Positions 52,036 through 61,893 of a stretch of DNA of 64,000 bases are shown here, piece by piece. Under the pieces are notes generated by a model, which was not told the origin of the DNA, made no database searches, and saw only the letters and a list, made by a program, of their open reading frames with translations. A program made the translations under genes and the position numbers. This DNA is from Sphingomonas sp. ATCC 31555. GTDB taxonomy: Bacteria > Pseudomonadota > Alphaproteobacteria > Sphingomonadales > Sphingomonadaceae. Numbering within the stretch: position 1 is the first letter of the stretch; every line of letters begins with the position of its first letter. The DNA lies in the NCBI RefSeq assembly GCF_000282895.1, contig NZ_ALBQ01000039.1, positions 1 through 64,000 on the forward strand, written 5' to 3'.

Positions 52036-52252
52036 AGCCCGGCAAAGGACGCGATCGGGGACGCTACTGCGTCCGTGTCCTGCAAAATCTCCGCCGCATC
52101 GATACGCACAACATGATATCCATTATCCGCAAGAAACCGATCCTTGCGGCGGTCGTGCGCAACCACCACGGGCACCGCATGCACCTGACCATCGACTTCG
52201 ATTACCAGCCGGCGCGCCAACGCGACTTCCGGCCGGATTGCCCGCTGCACTC

Positions 52253-52300
52253 CCCCTCCACCGCGCTTCGCGCGGTCCCCCTCCCCGTGCCGGGGAGGAT
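52253..52300 (-). repeat. Palindromic repeat B2
   Basis: CCCCTCC, inner hairpin ACCGCGC-TT-CGCGCGGT, CCCCCTCCCCG, then TGCCGGGGAGGAT. It is inverted relative to B1 and closes the unit between pntAa and pntAb. Confidence 0.85.
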
Positions 52301-52318
52301 CAGGGAGCGCAACCGGTG

Positions 52319-53440
52319 TCACGACAACAACCTCTCGTGCACCACCTTGCCGCCCTGCGTCACGCGGACGGCACTGCCGATCTCGTCGTCCAGCACCGGC
52401 TTGCCCGCATCCTTGTCCCAGAACGCAGACAGAAAGTTGAACAGGTTGCGCGCGAACAGCGCGGAGGCATCGGTCGCCAGCCGGCTGGGAACGTTGCGAT
52501 GGCCGATGATCTTCACACCGTGTCGTTCGACGATTTCGCCCGGCACTGCGCCTTCCACATTGCCGCCTTGCTCCACCGCCAGGTCGACGATCACGCTGCC
52601 CGGCTTCATGCTGGCCACCTGCGCGTCGCTGATCAGTCGCGGCGCGGGGCGCCCCGGGATCAGCGCGGTCGTGATCACGATATCCTGCTTGGCGATGTGC
52701 GCGGAGACGAGTTCGGCCTGCGCCGCCTTGTATTCGTCGCTCATCTCGGTGGCATAGCCGCCGGTGCCTTCGCCTTCGATGCCCTTCACATTCTCCACGA
52801 AGATCGGCTTCGCGCCAAGCGACAGGATCTGCTCTTTGGTCGCGGCGCGCACGTCGGTCGCGGAAACCTGCGCGCCCAGCCGCCGTGCGGTGGCGATCGC
52901 CTGCAGCCCCGCCACGCCCACACCCATCACGAACAGCTTGGCGGCGCTCACCGTGCCCGCAGCCGTCATCATCATCGGGAAGGCGCGGTCAAATTCGGCC
53001 GCCGCGTCCAGCACCGCCTTGTAGCCGGCAAGGTTCGATTGCGACGACAGGATATCCATCGATTGCGCCCGCGTGATGCGCGGCATGAATTCCATCGAAA
53101 GCGCTTCGAGCCCCAGCGCGGCGTAGCGATCGAGTCGCGCCCGCTCGCCGAACGGGTTCAGCCCGGCAACCAGCCACGCGCCCTGCTTCAGGCCCGCCAG
53201 GCTGTCCGGATCGGGGCCCTGCACGGCCAGCACGATATCGGCGTTTGCGAGCACCTCCGCCCGCGATCCCAGCGTCGCGCCGGCGTCGCGATAGGCCTGG
53301 TCACTATAGGATGCGGCTATTCCCGCGCCGCTTTCGATTGCCACGTTCGCTTGTAAGCCGATGAACTTCTTCACCGTTTCCGGGGTAGCCGCAACCCGCC
53401 GCTCAGCAAACGCGGCCTCTTTCAATACAGCGATCTTCAC
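52319..53440 (-). CDS. pntAa: NAD(P) transhydrogenase subunit alpha part 1
   Basis: A 373-residue NAD-binding subunit. It shows MKIAVLKEAAFAERRVAATPETVKKF at the start, RITRAQSMDILSSQSNLAGYKAVL, the Rossmann loop VMGVGVAGLQAIATARRLGAQVSATDVR and SVIVDLAVEQGGNVEG near the end. It transfers hydride from NADH. A small aa3-oxidase subunit gene lies 1-2 bp upstream and probably shares the transcript. The DUF559 unit begins right after its stop. Confidence 0.95.
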   Translation of the reverse strand: MKIAVLKEAAFAERRVAATPETVKKFIGLQANVAIESGAGIAASYSDQAYRDAGATLGSRAEVLANADIVLAVQGPDPDSLAGLKQGAWLVAGLNPFGERARLDRYAALGLEALSMEFMPRITRAQSMDILSSQSNLAGYKAVLDAAAEFDRAFPMMMTAAGTVSAAKLFVMGVGVAGLQAIATARRLGAQVSATDVRAATKEQILSLGAKPIFVENVKGIEGEGTGGYATEMSDEYKAAQAELVSAHIAKQDIVITTALIPGRPAPRLISDAQVASMKPGSVIVDLAVEQGGNVEGAVPGEIVERHGVKIIGHRNVPSRLATDASALFARNLFNFLSAFWDKDAGKPVLDDEIGSAVRVTQGGKVVHERLLS

Positions 53441-53441
53441 G

Positions 53442-53579
53442 TCAATGTGCGATCAGGAAGACGACAAAGGCGGCAATCAGCACGACGATGACCGTTCCCC
53501 ATTTCATCAATGCAGTGAAACCGTGGAAGGTATCGAGATGCGTTTGGACCTCGCCAGCGTTTTCGCCCGTTTCCGCCAT
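53442..53579 (-). CDS. aa3-type cytochrome c oxidase subunit IV
   Basis: A 45-residue single-helix membrane protein: MAETGENAGEVQTHLDTFHG, then FTALMKWGTVIVVLIAAFVVFLIAH. The T-H-x-x-T-F-x-G/x-F pattern before one C-terminal helix is the bacterial aa3 oxidase subunit IV family, a small accessory of terminal oxidase. Placement just before pntAa is common in this group as far as I recall. Confidence 0.8.
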   Translation of the reverse strand: MAETGENAGEVQTHLDTFHGFTALMKWGTVIVVLIAAFVVFLIAH

Positions 53580-53687
53580 GGATCAGCTTCCTCTCCAAAG
53601 GTGCCCCATGCCTTATACCGCTGCGTCGCGCGCCCTCAACCCCGCCGGCCCAAGAACTGGTTCGTGCAGGCTTAAGCCGAACTTTAC

Positions 53688-53706
53688 GCATCTGTACTAG
53701 AGATGC
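53688..53706. promoter_or_regulatory. Short inverted repeat upstream of the sigma-54 activator
   Basis: GCATCT and AGATGC flank a 7-bp spacer, 35 bp before the start of the activator gene. It could be an operator or a 5' leader hairpin; nothing else supports it. Confidence 0.3.
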
Positions 53707-53740
53707 GGCTCGAAACGGGACAATTGGGACTGGAGTCGGC

Positions 53741-55171
53741 ATGACGCGCAACGGACAGCGCCTTCTGTTGCTGATCGATTCGGAACCGGCGCAGCGGCGT
53801 CTGGTGGCGGCGATCGCATCGCGCCGCAGCTGGCGGACGCTGTTCGCCGACGACGCCGGCTCGGCGCTGTCGACGCTGGCGACCGCCGAGGGCATGGCGG
53901 TAGATGCGATCATCCTCGATCATTCGGGTTCCGATGCGGATGCTTCGGCGCTGATCGGCGATCTGCGGGCACGCCGCCCGTCCTTGCCGATCCTCGTCCT
54001 GGCAGCCAATGGCTCGGTCGCCGCGGCGGTTGCGGCCATGCGCGCGGGGGCCAGCGATTTCCTGGTCAAGCCGATCGCCTCCGAACGCCTGCTCGCGGCG
54101 CTGGAAGCGGCGCTCGGCGGCAGCAGCGCCGGCGAGCTCCGGCCGCTGACCGAAAAGCTCACCGCCAATCTCGGCTTCGGCGGCATCGTCGGCTCGGCGC
54201 CGCAGTTCCGCGCCGCGCTGGCGATCGCAGCGAAGGCGGCTCGCGCCCGCGTCCCGGTGCTGATCGAAGGCGAAAGCGGCGTCGGCAAGCACGTGGTCGC
54301 CGAAGCGATCCACAGCGCCTCGCCGCGCAGCCGCAAGGAACTGGTCTGCGTCAATTGTGGTGCGATCACCGCCAATCTCGTCGAATCGGAGCTGTTCGGG
54401 CACGAGGAAGGCGCCTTTACCGGTGCGTTCGAGCGCAAGATCGGCCGCTTCGTCGATGCCGATGGCAGCACCATCTTCCTGGACGAAGTCAACGAAATGC
54501 CGCTGGAGGCGCAGGTAAAGCTGCTGCGCGTGCTGCAGACCGGCGAGATCCAGCCGCTCGGCGCCCGGCATCCGCGCGAAGTGGATGTGCGTATCGTCGC
54601 CGCCAGCAACGTGCCGCTGCTCGCCGAAGTCGAAGCAGGCCGCTTCCGCGAAGATCTCTATTATCGGCTGAACGTCGTGCAGGTCACCATCCCGCCGCTG
54701 CGCGAGCGCGCCGGCGACATCCCGGCGCTCGTTCGGCATCTGCTCGGTCGCATCGCCGAACAGCCGGGGCTGCGCGCGCTCGGGATCAGCGAAGACGCGC
54801 TGCAGTTGCTCAGCAGCTATGATTGGCCGGGCAATGTCCGCCAGCTGCAAAATGCATTGTTCCGCGCGGCCGTGCTCTGCGACGAAGACGGGCTGACGCA
54901 GGAGGATTTCCCGCAAATCGCCCAGCTCACCCGCGGTCGTTCGGCCACGCCCGGCCCGATGGGAGCGGCCGCCGCGGCCGCGGCCGGCATCACGCTGTTC
55001 CGGCCCGACGGCAATCTGCGCCCGCTCGACGAGATCGAGGCGGATGTGATCCGGCTGGCGATCGGCCATTATCGCGGCCGGATGACCGAGGTCGCCCGCC
55101 GCCTCGGCATCGGTCGCTCAACGCTGTACCGAAAGCTCGGCGAGCTGGGGATCGATCAGACCGCAGCGTGA
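53741..55171 (+). CDS. Sigma-54-dependent response regulator (NtrC family)
   Basis: A 476-residue activator with receiver, AAA+ and Fis-type domains. The receiver (LLLLIDSEPAQRR, DAIILDHSG with the likely phosphoryl Asp, FLVKPIASERL with the Lys) covers residues 1-125. The AAA+ part shows Walker A GESGVGKHVV, the sigma-54 contact loop EGAFTGAFE, Walker B GSTIFLDEV and the R-finger region REDLYYRLNV. The C-terminus is a Fis helix-turn-helix (MTEVARRLGIGRSTLYRKLGELG). No sensor kinase is adjacent. Its last 16 bp overlap the convergent folP gene. Confidence 0.92.
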   Translation: MTRNGQRLLLLIDSEPAQRRLVAAIASRRSWRTLFADDAGSALSTLATAEGMAVDAIILDHSGSDADASALIGDLRARRPSLPILVLAANGSVAAAVAAMRAGASDFLVKPIASERLLAALEAALGGSSAGELRPLTEKLTANLGFGGIVGSAPQFRAALAIAAKAARARVPVLIEGESGVGKHVVAEAIHSASPRSRKELVCVNCGAITANLVESELFGHEEGAFTGAFERKIGRFVDADGSTIFLDEVNEMPLEAQVKLLRVLQTGEIQPLGARHPREVDVRIVAASNVPLLAEVEAGRFREDLYYRLNVVQVTIPPLRERAGDIPALVRHLLGRIAEQPGLRALGISEDALQLLSSYDWPGNVRQLQNALFRAAVLCDEDGLTQEDFPQIAQLTRGRSATPGPMGAAAAAAAGITLFRPDGNLRPLDEIEADVIRLAIGHYRGRMTEVARRLGIGRSTLYRKLGELGIDQTAA

Positions 55172-56253
55172 GGCGCGGTGAGCGCGGCATCCTGCATGCC
55201 GCGCCACACCCGCAGCGCCTGGACGCTCTCGAACACGTCGTGGACACGCAGCAGCTGCACGCCCAGCGCGGCCCCCTTCAACGCCAGCGCGAGCGATCCG
55301 CCCAGCCGCTGTTCGGCGGGCGCGTCGTTGGCGAGCGCGCCGACCACCCGCTTGCGGCTCGCGCCCAGCAGGATCGGGCAGCCGATCCCGTGGAACAGCG
55401 CCAAGCCGTTCATCAGCGCGAGATTGTCCGCCAGCGACTTGCCGAAGCCGATGCCGGGATCGATGACGATCTTCGCCCGGTCGACGCCGGCGGCAACCAC
55501 GGCCTCGACGCGCGCCTCCAGCCAGTCATAGACCTCGATCAGCACGTCGGCATAGCCGCCCGTCCCCTTGGCGCCGTGCTTGGGGTCGGCGGCGTGCATC
55601 AGCACGACGGGGCAGCCCGCGCGCGCGACCACCTCCAGTGCACGATCGTCGTAGAGCAGCGCGGACACGTCGTTGACGACATGCGCGCCCGCAGCGAGCG
55701 CCGCCTCCATGACCGCCGCCTTGCGGGTGTCGATCGAGATCGCCGCGCCGCTCGCTGCCAGCCGCTCGATCACCGGCACGACGCGCGCAATCTCGTCGCC
55801 TTCCCACACCGTTTCCGCGCCCGGCCGGGTGGATTCGCCGCCCACGTCGAGGATCGCCGCGCCGGCAATGCTCATGTCGACACCCGACTGCGCGGCAGCG
55901 GCCGGGTCGCCCAGATGCTTGCCGCCGTCGGAGAAGCTGTCGGGCGTCATGTTGAGGATCGCCATCACTTGCGGCTGATCGAAGCGCAGGGTGCGGGTGC
56001 CGAGGGTCAGCGGCGGGCGGGGCGCGGTGATGCGCGCGGCGATGGAGGCGAGGCGGGGATCGGCCTCGGCATCGGAGATGGAGACGGCGCGCTGAAGAAC
56101 CCGCTTACCGTTCTCCACTGCGATCAGTTCATAGCCGGAGAACCAGCAAAGCCCGCCCGCCAGCCGCGCGACCTCGCCATCGCGCCCGACGGGCGTGTCG
56201 ACGAACTGGATCGGGCGGAGGTAGAGGCGCGCGGCGGACGGAAGGTTGAGCAT
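55156..56253 (-). CDS. folP: Dihydropteroate synthase
   Basis: A 365-residue enzyme that couples p-aminobenzoate to the pterin diphosphate in folate synthesis; sulfonamides target it. The catalytic barrel starts near residue 95: VMAILNMTPDSFSDGG, ILDVGGESTRPGA, HVVNDVSAL, IVIDPGIGFGKS and ILLGASRKRVVG, all conserved substrate-binding loops. The first 90 residues (LYLRPIQFVDTPVGRDGEVARLAGGLCWFSGYEL) are an extension that E. coli FolP lacks; I believe sphingomonad enzymes share it. It is separated from ccrM by a repeat pair. Confidence 0.93.
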   Translation of the reverse strand: MLNLPSAARLYLRPIQFVDTPVGRDGEVARLAGGLCWFSGYELIAVENGKRVLQRAVSISDAEADPRLASIAARITAPRPPLTLGTRTLRFDQPQVMAILNMTPDSFSDGGKHLGDPAAAAQSGVDMSIAGAAILDVGGESTRPGAETVWEGDEIARVVPVIERLAASGAAISIDTRKAAVMEAALAAGAHVVNDVSALLYDDRALEVVARAGCPVVLMHAADPKHGAKGTGGYADVLIEVYDWLEARVEAVVAAGVDRAKIVIDPGIGFGKSLADNLALMNGLALFHGIGCPILLGASRKRVVGALANDAPAEQRLGGSLALALKGAALGVQLLRVHDVFESVQALRVWRGMQDAALTAPHAAV

Positions 56254-56309
56254 TCGGTCGTGCTACCGGCGCAACGCTCGCAATAAAAGCGCAACCCTCT
56301 AAGCCTTCG

Positions 56310-56428
56310 CTCCCGTCCCGCTTGCGGGAGGGGTCGGGGTAGGGGCGGGCGGGACGCAGGCTACGCCGGTGAAGAAAGAACCTCCACGTCGCACCCTCCC
56401 CTAGCCCCTCCCGCAAGAGGGAGGGGCA
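56310..56428. repeat. Inverted pair of a second palindromic repeat type (C)
   Basis: CTCCCGTCCCGCTTGCGGGAG followed by GGGTCGGGGTAGGGG (56310-56345) is mirrored by CCCTCCCCTAGCCCC then TCCCGCAAGAGGGAGGGG (56393-56428), with about 47 bp between. The layout, a hairpin plus a G-run in inverted pairs, is that of repeats A, B and D, but the sequence differs. It lies between ccrM and folP and may also act as a transcription barrier. Confidence 0.7.
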
Positions 56429-56443
56429 TTTGACGGCAGGCGC

Positions 56444-57577
<1,134 letters not shown>

Positions 57578-57621
57578 TCATTGCCCCTTCGCTCAAAAGG
57601 CACCCCTATTCGGGGCCGAGC

Positions 57622-57827
57622 GACTCCTCCGTCAAGAGGGGGGATCGCCGGGTGGTGACCCGAAGCAGGTAGTTGGCGCGGCGGAACATTTCGGCACCCG
57701 CCATATCTTGAGTCAAGAAGTTATCCACAGGCCCAAGCGCTGGTGGGTGTGGCCGAAAAGACTCAGTTCCGGTTTCGTGAAAATTTTCCCGCCCTGTGGA
57801 TAAGCTGGAACGTTCCGCCAACGATTC
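57622..57827. promoter_or_regulatory. ccrM upstream region with two DnaA boxes and four GANTC sites
   Basis: TTATCCACA at 57721-57729 and its inverse TGTGGATAA at 57795-57803 are perfect DnaA-box matches facing each other. GANTC sites lie at 57622, 57710, 57760 and 57823. GAAAATTTTC at 57779-57788 is an AT-rich palindrome between the boxes. The stretch is non-coding apart from the last two bases. It fits a ccrM promoter controlled by DnaA and by methylation; a replication origin is a less likely reading. Confidence 0.6.
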
Positions 57828-58395
57828 AACCGATCGCGATGGCCTCACCGCCGCCCGCGACGCTTGCCGCGAGCCGCGCACGGGCCTGCGTGAACAGTCC
57901 CAGTTCGTAGAGCGCCTGCGCCTCGCGCCCCAGCCATTCGGCCTCGTCGCCGAATCGGAGGCGCGCCGCGACGCACAGCGCCACGCGCACTTCACACGAG
58001 GTGCCCGCCGCCTGCATCGCCCTGCGCAGCGCCTTGCGACTGGGCCGCGGCCCCAGCATGTCGGAGGGCAGGCGCAGCGACAATGCCCGCTCCCGCCAGG
58101 GTTCGATCTCGCCCAGATCGGCGAATGCGCTCGCCAGCGCCGGATCGCGCAGCGTTTCCAGAAAGGCGATGTGCAGCGGATGCATCGGGTCGGTCAGCGC
58201 CGCACCGTCGTCGAAGCGGAAGCGGATCGCCCCCAGCCCGCGCGATTCGGCATAGCGAACCATCGCCGCCATTTCGTGGAAGCTCGCCGGCCCGACGATC
58301 GCCTCGCGCAGCAGTTCGGCCAGGACGGGATCATAGCGCGTCACGGGCTGGAACCCGCCGGCCGCCCCTCCCATGATGCTGCCCATATATGCCAT
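57826..58395 (-). CDS. DUF6975-like protein of unknown function
   Basis: A 189-residue cytosolic protein, mostly helical (VLAELLREAIVGPASFHEMAAMVRYAESRG, IRFRFDDGAALTDPMHPLHIAFLETLRDPALASAFADLGEIEPWRERALSLRLPSDMLGPRPSRKALRRAM). I think it belongs to DUF6975, a family without known function. GGGAGGAGCGGGC precedes ATG at 58395. It sits between rnhB and ccrM and ends at the DnaA-box region. Confidence 0.7.
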   Translation of the reverse strand: MAYMGSIMGGAAGGFQPVTRYDPVLAELLREAIVGPASFHEMAAMVRYAESRGLGAIRFRFDDGAALTDPMHPLHIAFLETLRDPALASAFADLGEIEPWRERALSLRLPSDMLGPRPSRKALRRAMQAAGTSCEVRVALCVAARLRFGDEAEWLGREAQALYELGLFTQARARLAASVAGGGEAIAIG

Positions 58396-58473
58396 GCCCG
58401 CTCCTCCCGCTGCTATCCTTCCATTGTAGGACGGCGGCGAAAGCGCAGGGCGCACTAGGCAAAATTTGCCGGG

Positions 58474-59100
58474 TTATTCCGCCGCGATCGGCCCGAAATC
58501 GAGATGTGCCTGCGCGACCGGCGCAAAGCTGCGGCGATGGTGCGGTGTCGGGCCCAGCGCGCGCAGCGCCTCCTGGTGGGCCTTGCCGCCATAGCCCTTG
58601 TTCGATGCCCAGCCATAGCCGGGGAACTGCGCATCGAGTTCCACCATCATGCAGTCGCGCCGATGCTTGGCGACGATCGAGGCCGCCGCAATCGACAGGC
58701 ACAGCGCATCGCCGCTCACCACCGCCTCGCTGCGATGATCCCATTTCGGGCAGCGATTGCCGTCGACCAGCACGAAGGCGGGCGGGAAGCCGAGGGACTC
58801 TACCGCGCGCGTCATCGCCAGCATCGTCGCCCACAGGATGTTCAGCCGGTCGATCTCCTCGACGCTGGCGATCCCCACCCCCACCTTCGCGCAGGCGAGC
58901 AGTTCCTCGCACAGCCGCGCGCGCTTGGCGGCCGTCAGCGCCTTGGAATCGTTGATGCCCTCGGGAATGCAGTCCGGGTCCAGCACCACCGCGGCGGCCA
59001 CCACCGGTCCGGCCAGCGGACCGCGCCCGGCCTCGTCCACTCCGGCTACCGGGCCGGCGTGGCGCTGGAAATAGCGGGTTTCGTAGGAAAGGTCAGGCAT
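58474..59100 (-). CDS. rnhB: Ribonuclease HII
   Basis: A 208-residue RNase HII that removes ribonucleotides from [26 protein letters not shown] holds the first Asp-Glu metal ligands, [18 protein letters not shown] the central helix, [10 protein letters not shown] the third Asp and [19 protein letters not shown] the fourth region, with Asp in RDCMM. The family length is normal. It overlaps the thiD fusion stop by 8 bp and is probably co-transcribed with glmM, DUF1272 and thiD. Confidence 0.94.
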   Translation of the reverse strand: MPDLSYETRYFQRHAGPVAGVDEAGRGPLAGPVVAAAVVLDPDCIPEGINDSKALTAAKRARLCEELLACAKVGVGIASVEEIDRLNILWATMLAMTRAVESLGFPPAFVLVDGNRCPKWDHRSEAVVSGDALCLSIAAASIVAKHRRDCMMVELDAQFPGYGWASNKGYGGKAHQEALRALGPTPHHRRSFAPVAQAHLDFGPIAAE

Positions 59101-60253
59101 CGTCCTCGATCCGCCATGGCGGAAAGCGGCGCATTTCGCCAGCCTGATATAGCCGGATCTGGTTGCCGGCAGGATCTCGCAACCGCGCCTCGCGCCAGCC
59201 CCATTTCTCGTCCTTGGGCTCCTGTTCGAAGCGGAAGCCCTGCTGCTGGAGATAGGCGACGGTCACGTCGAGGTCGCCGCATTCGAAATAGACCACCGGC
59301 GCGGTGTACGCCTCGTCGGTCGCGATCGAGAAGGTCGCGCCGCCCTCGGTCTCGAAGCGCGCATAGCGGGGGCTGGCGCGCACCACCTGCCGCAGCCCGA
59401 GCAGCCGATAGAAGCGCTCGCTCGCCACCAGATCCTGCGCCGGCACCGTCACTTGGTTCAGCATCGGCTCGAAGAAGCTCATGTTGAGGTCGAGCCGCAC
59501 CGCCTGCTGCGCCATCGGCCCGTGTCCCCGCCCCAGCCCCTCGGCCTCGCGCATCGCGATTCGCACGAAGCGCCGCGCCCGGCTCACCGCCTCGGGCAGG
59601 TCCCATTCGCAGGCGAGGCCGCAGGCGATGGCGGAGGCCAGCGTGCAGCCGGTGCCATGGTCGTTCTCGCTGTCGATCTTCGGATCGCGCCACTCGATCC
59701 GCGGCGGGTCCTCCGGATTGAACGAATAGAGGGTGTCGACCACTTCCGGCCCCGCGCCATGCCCGCCCTTCACCAGCACCGCGCAGCGATGCGCCGCCAC
59801 GATCTCCTGCGGATCGCGGCCCAGCGCCTCCAGCTCGGGCAGGTTGGGCGTCACCACGGTCGCCCGGTCCATCAGCCGCTCGAACGCGGCGACGGTCGCG
59901 TCGTCGGCCAGCCGGGCGCCGCTCGTCGCCACCATCACGGGATCGAACACCACCGGCACGCCGGGCAGTTCGTCCAGCCGCTCGGCCACTGCCAGCGCGG
60001 TGCGGGCCGAACCGATCATGCCGATCTTCACCGCATCCACGCCGATGTCGCGCACCACCGAATCGATCTGCGCCAGCACCATGTCGGTCGGCACGGCATG
60101 CACCGCCTGCACGCCCACCGTATTCTGCGCGGTGATCGCGGTGATCGCGGTCATCGCGTGGCCACCCAGCATGGTCACGGTCTTGATGTCGGCCTGGATC
60201 CCGGCGCCCCCGCCGGAATCCGAGCCTGCGATGATCAGCACGCGTGCGCCCAT
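59093..60253 (-). CDS. thiD: ThiD hydroxymethylpyrimidine kinase fused to a glyoxalase/VOC domain
   Basis: A 386-residue fusion. Residues 1-260 are the HMP/HMP-phosphate kinase of thiamine synthesis: [67 protein letters not shown] and [19 protein letters not shown] with the catalytic Cys loop. Residues 265-380 form a vicinal-oxygen-chelate domain ([39 protein letters not shown]). The VOC half may protect against a reactive pyrimidine or dicarbonyl by-product, or simply be a linked gene. I see no frameshift at the joint. Confidence 0.92.
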   Translation of the reverse strand: MGARVLIIAGSDSGGGAGIQADIKTVTMLGGHAMTAITAITAQNTVGVQAVHAVPTDMVLAQIDSVVRDIGVDAVKIGMIGSARTALAVAERLDELPGVPVVFDPVMVATSGARLADDATVAAFERLMDRATVVTPNLPELEALGRDPQEIVAAHRCAVLVKGGHGAGPEVVDTLYSFNPEDPPRIEWRDPKIDSENDHGTGCTLASAIACGLACEWDLPEAVSRARRFVRIAMREAEGLGRGHGPMAQQAVRLDLNMSFFEPMLNQVTVPAQDLVASERFYRLLGLRQVVRASPRYARFETEGGATFSIATDEAYTAPVVYFECGDLDVTVAYLQQQGFRFEQEPKDEKWGWREARLRDPAGNQIRLYQAGEMRRFPPWRIEDDA

Positions 60254-60257
60254 GCCC

Positions 60258-60482
60258 TTACCCCTTGTGCTTCCGCTCGGTGGATGCCGGATGCCGCTTT
60301 AGCGCATCGCCGACCCGCGCGGGACGATCGAGCAGTTCGCCGCCGCAATTGGGGCAGCGCTCGTCGAGTTCGTCGGCGCATTCGGCGCAGAAGGTGCATT
60401 CGAACGAGCAGATGAACGCGCCGCCGGCATCGGCCGGCAGGTCGGTGCCGCAGCGTTCGCAATCGGGCCGCATGTCCAGCAT
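60258..60482 (-). CDS. DUF1272 zinc-ribbon protein
   Basis: A 74-residue protein with eight Cys in four pairs or near-pairs: CERCGTD, CSFECTFCAECADEL and CPNCGGELL, the DUF1272 pattern. It should bind two zinc ions. Its ATG overlaps the glmM stop (TGATG) and thiD starts 4 bp downstream, so it is translated in one operon. Function unknown. Confidence 0.85.
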   Translation of the reverse strand: MLDMRPDCERCGTDLPADAGGAFICSFECTFCAECADELDERCPNCGGELLDRPARVGDALKRHPASTERKHKG

Positions 60483-61822
60483 CAGGCTGCCGCCTCGCGC
60501 ACCGCGTCGCAGATCCGGTCGACCACCGCTTCCACCTGCCCGCGATCATCGCCTTCGGCCATGACCCGGATCACCGGTTCGGTGCCGGAGGCGCGGATCA
60601 CCAGCCGGCCGCGCCCCTTCAGCTCGACTTCTGCCCCTGCAATCACCTCCTGCACGCGCGCATCCTCCAGCGGCTTGCCGCCGGCGAAGCGGACGTTCTT
60701 GAGGAGCTGCGGCAATGGCTCGAACCGGCGCAGCACTTCGCTGGCCGGCGCACCCGCGCGGACGATCTCGGCCAGCACCTGCAGCGCCGCGACAAGCCCG
60801 TCGCCGGTGGTGGCATAGTCGGAGAGGATGATATGCCCGCTCTGCTCGCCGCCGACATTATAGCCGGAGCCGCGCATCTTCTCGAGCACATAGCGGTCGC
60901 CCACCTTGGTGCGCACCAGCCCCAGGCCCTGCGCGGCGAGGTGCCGCTCGAGCCCCAGGTTCGACATGACGGTGGCCACCAGCCCGCCACCGGCAAGCTT
61001 ACCCTGCCGCGCCCAGCCGGTGGCGATCAGCGCCATCAGTTGGTCGCCGTCGATCACCGTGCCGGTCTCGTCGACCACGATCAGCCGGTCGGCATCGCCG
61101 TCGAGCGCGATACCCAGCGCCGCCCCCGATCCCACCACCGTTTCGCACAGCACCTGCGGCGCGGTGGAGCCGACGCCGTCATTGATGTTCTTGCCGTTGG
61201 GGGAAACACCGATCGAGACGACTTCCGCGCCCAGTTCCCAAAGCGCCGCGGGCGCCACCTGATACGCCGCGCCGTTGGCGCAATCGACCACCACTTTCAG
61301 CCCGTCCAGCGTCAGTTCGGACGGAAAGGTCGATTTGGCGAAGTGGATATAGCGGCCCCGCGCATCCTCCACGCGCCGCGCCCGGCCGATGGCGGCGGAA
61401 GGCGCCAGCGCCACATCGCCCTCGATCAGCCCTTCGATCGCCTCCTCGTCGGCATCGGAGAGCTTGTAGCCATCGGGCCCGAACAGCTTGATGCCGTTGT
61501 CGAAATACGGGTTGTGGCTCGCCGAGATCATCACGCCCAGATCGGCGCGCATCGAATGGGTCAGCATCGCCACCGCCGGCGTCGGCATCGGGCCGACCAG
61601 CACCACGTCCATGCCGACGCTGGTGAAACCCGCGACCATCGCATTTTCCAGCATATAGCCGGACAGTCGCGTATCCTTGCCGATCACCACCCGGTGGCGG
61701 TGATCGCCGCGGCGGAAATGGGCGCCGGCGGCCATGCCCACCTTCATCGCCATCGCCGCCGTCATCGGGGACAGGTTGGTCGCCCCGCGGATGCCGTCGG
61801 TGCCGAAATATTTTCTTGCCAT
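60482..61822 (-). CDS. glmM: Phosphoglucosamine mutase
   Basis: A 446-residue enzyme that converts glucosamine-6-phosphate to glucosamine-1-phosphate for UDP-GlcNAc, needed for peptidoglycan and [16 protein letters not shown] opens the protein; [19 protein letters not shown] holds the active-site serine that is phosphorylated; [15 protein letters not shown] is the metal loop; [15 protein letters not shown] is the phosphate-binding end. The start at 61822 follows conserved family length. It is divergent from the DAACS transporter, 71 bp apart. Confidence 0.95.
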   Translation of the reverse strand: MARKYFGTDGIRGATNLSPMTAAMAMKVGMAAGAHFRRGDHRHRVVIGKDTRLSGYMLENAMVAGFTSVGMDVVLVGPMPTPAVAMLTHSMRADLGVMISASHNPYFDNGIKLFGPDGYKLSDADEEAIEGLIEGDVALAPSAAIGRARRVEDARGRYIHFAKSTFPSELTLDGLKVVVDCANGAAYQVAPAALWELGAEVVSIGVSPNGKNINDGVGSTAPQVLCETVVGSGAALGIALDGDADRLIVVDETGTVIDGDQLMALIATGWARQGKLAGGGLVATVMSNLGLERHLAAQGLGLVRTKVGDRYVLEKMRGSGYNVGGEQSGHIILSDYATTGDGLVAALQVLAEIVRAGAPASEVLRRFEPLPQLLKNVRFAGGKPLEDARVQEVIAGAEVELKGRGRLVIRASGTEPVIRVMAEGDDRGQVEAVVDRICDAVREAAA

Positions 61823-61893
61823 GCTGCTCGTTCTCGCGCCCTTGTCGCGTTGTGTGCGTGCTGTGATAGCGGCGAAAATCTCAAAGGGCGAGC

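Larger units (their letters stand above)
51954..52322 (-). pseudogene. Truncated DUF559 gene inside the pnt operon
   Basis: An open frame of 122 codons. Its middle ([51 protein letters not shown]) aligns with the EVDGEAH half of the DUF559 protein at 2366-2767. The N-terminal catalytic half with the LPEVLLWQ and YVLDF segments is missing. The first 25 and last 35 residues are translations of repeats B2 and B1. It opens with GTG overlapping the pntAa stop (GTGA), probably by chance. It may be translated but is unlikely to be an active nuclease. Confidence 0.65.
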
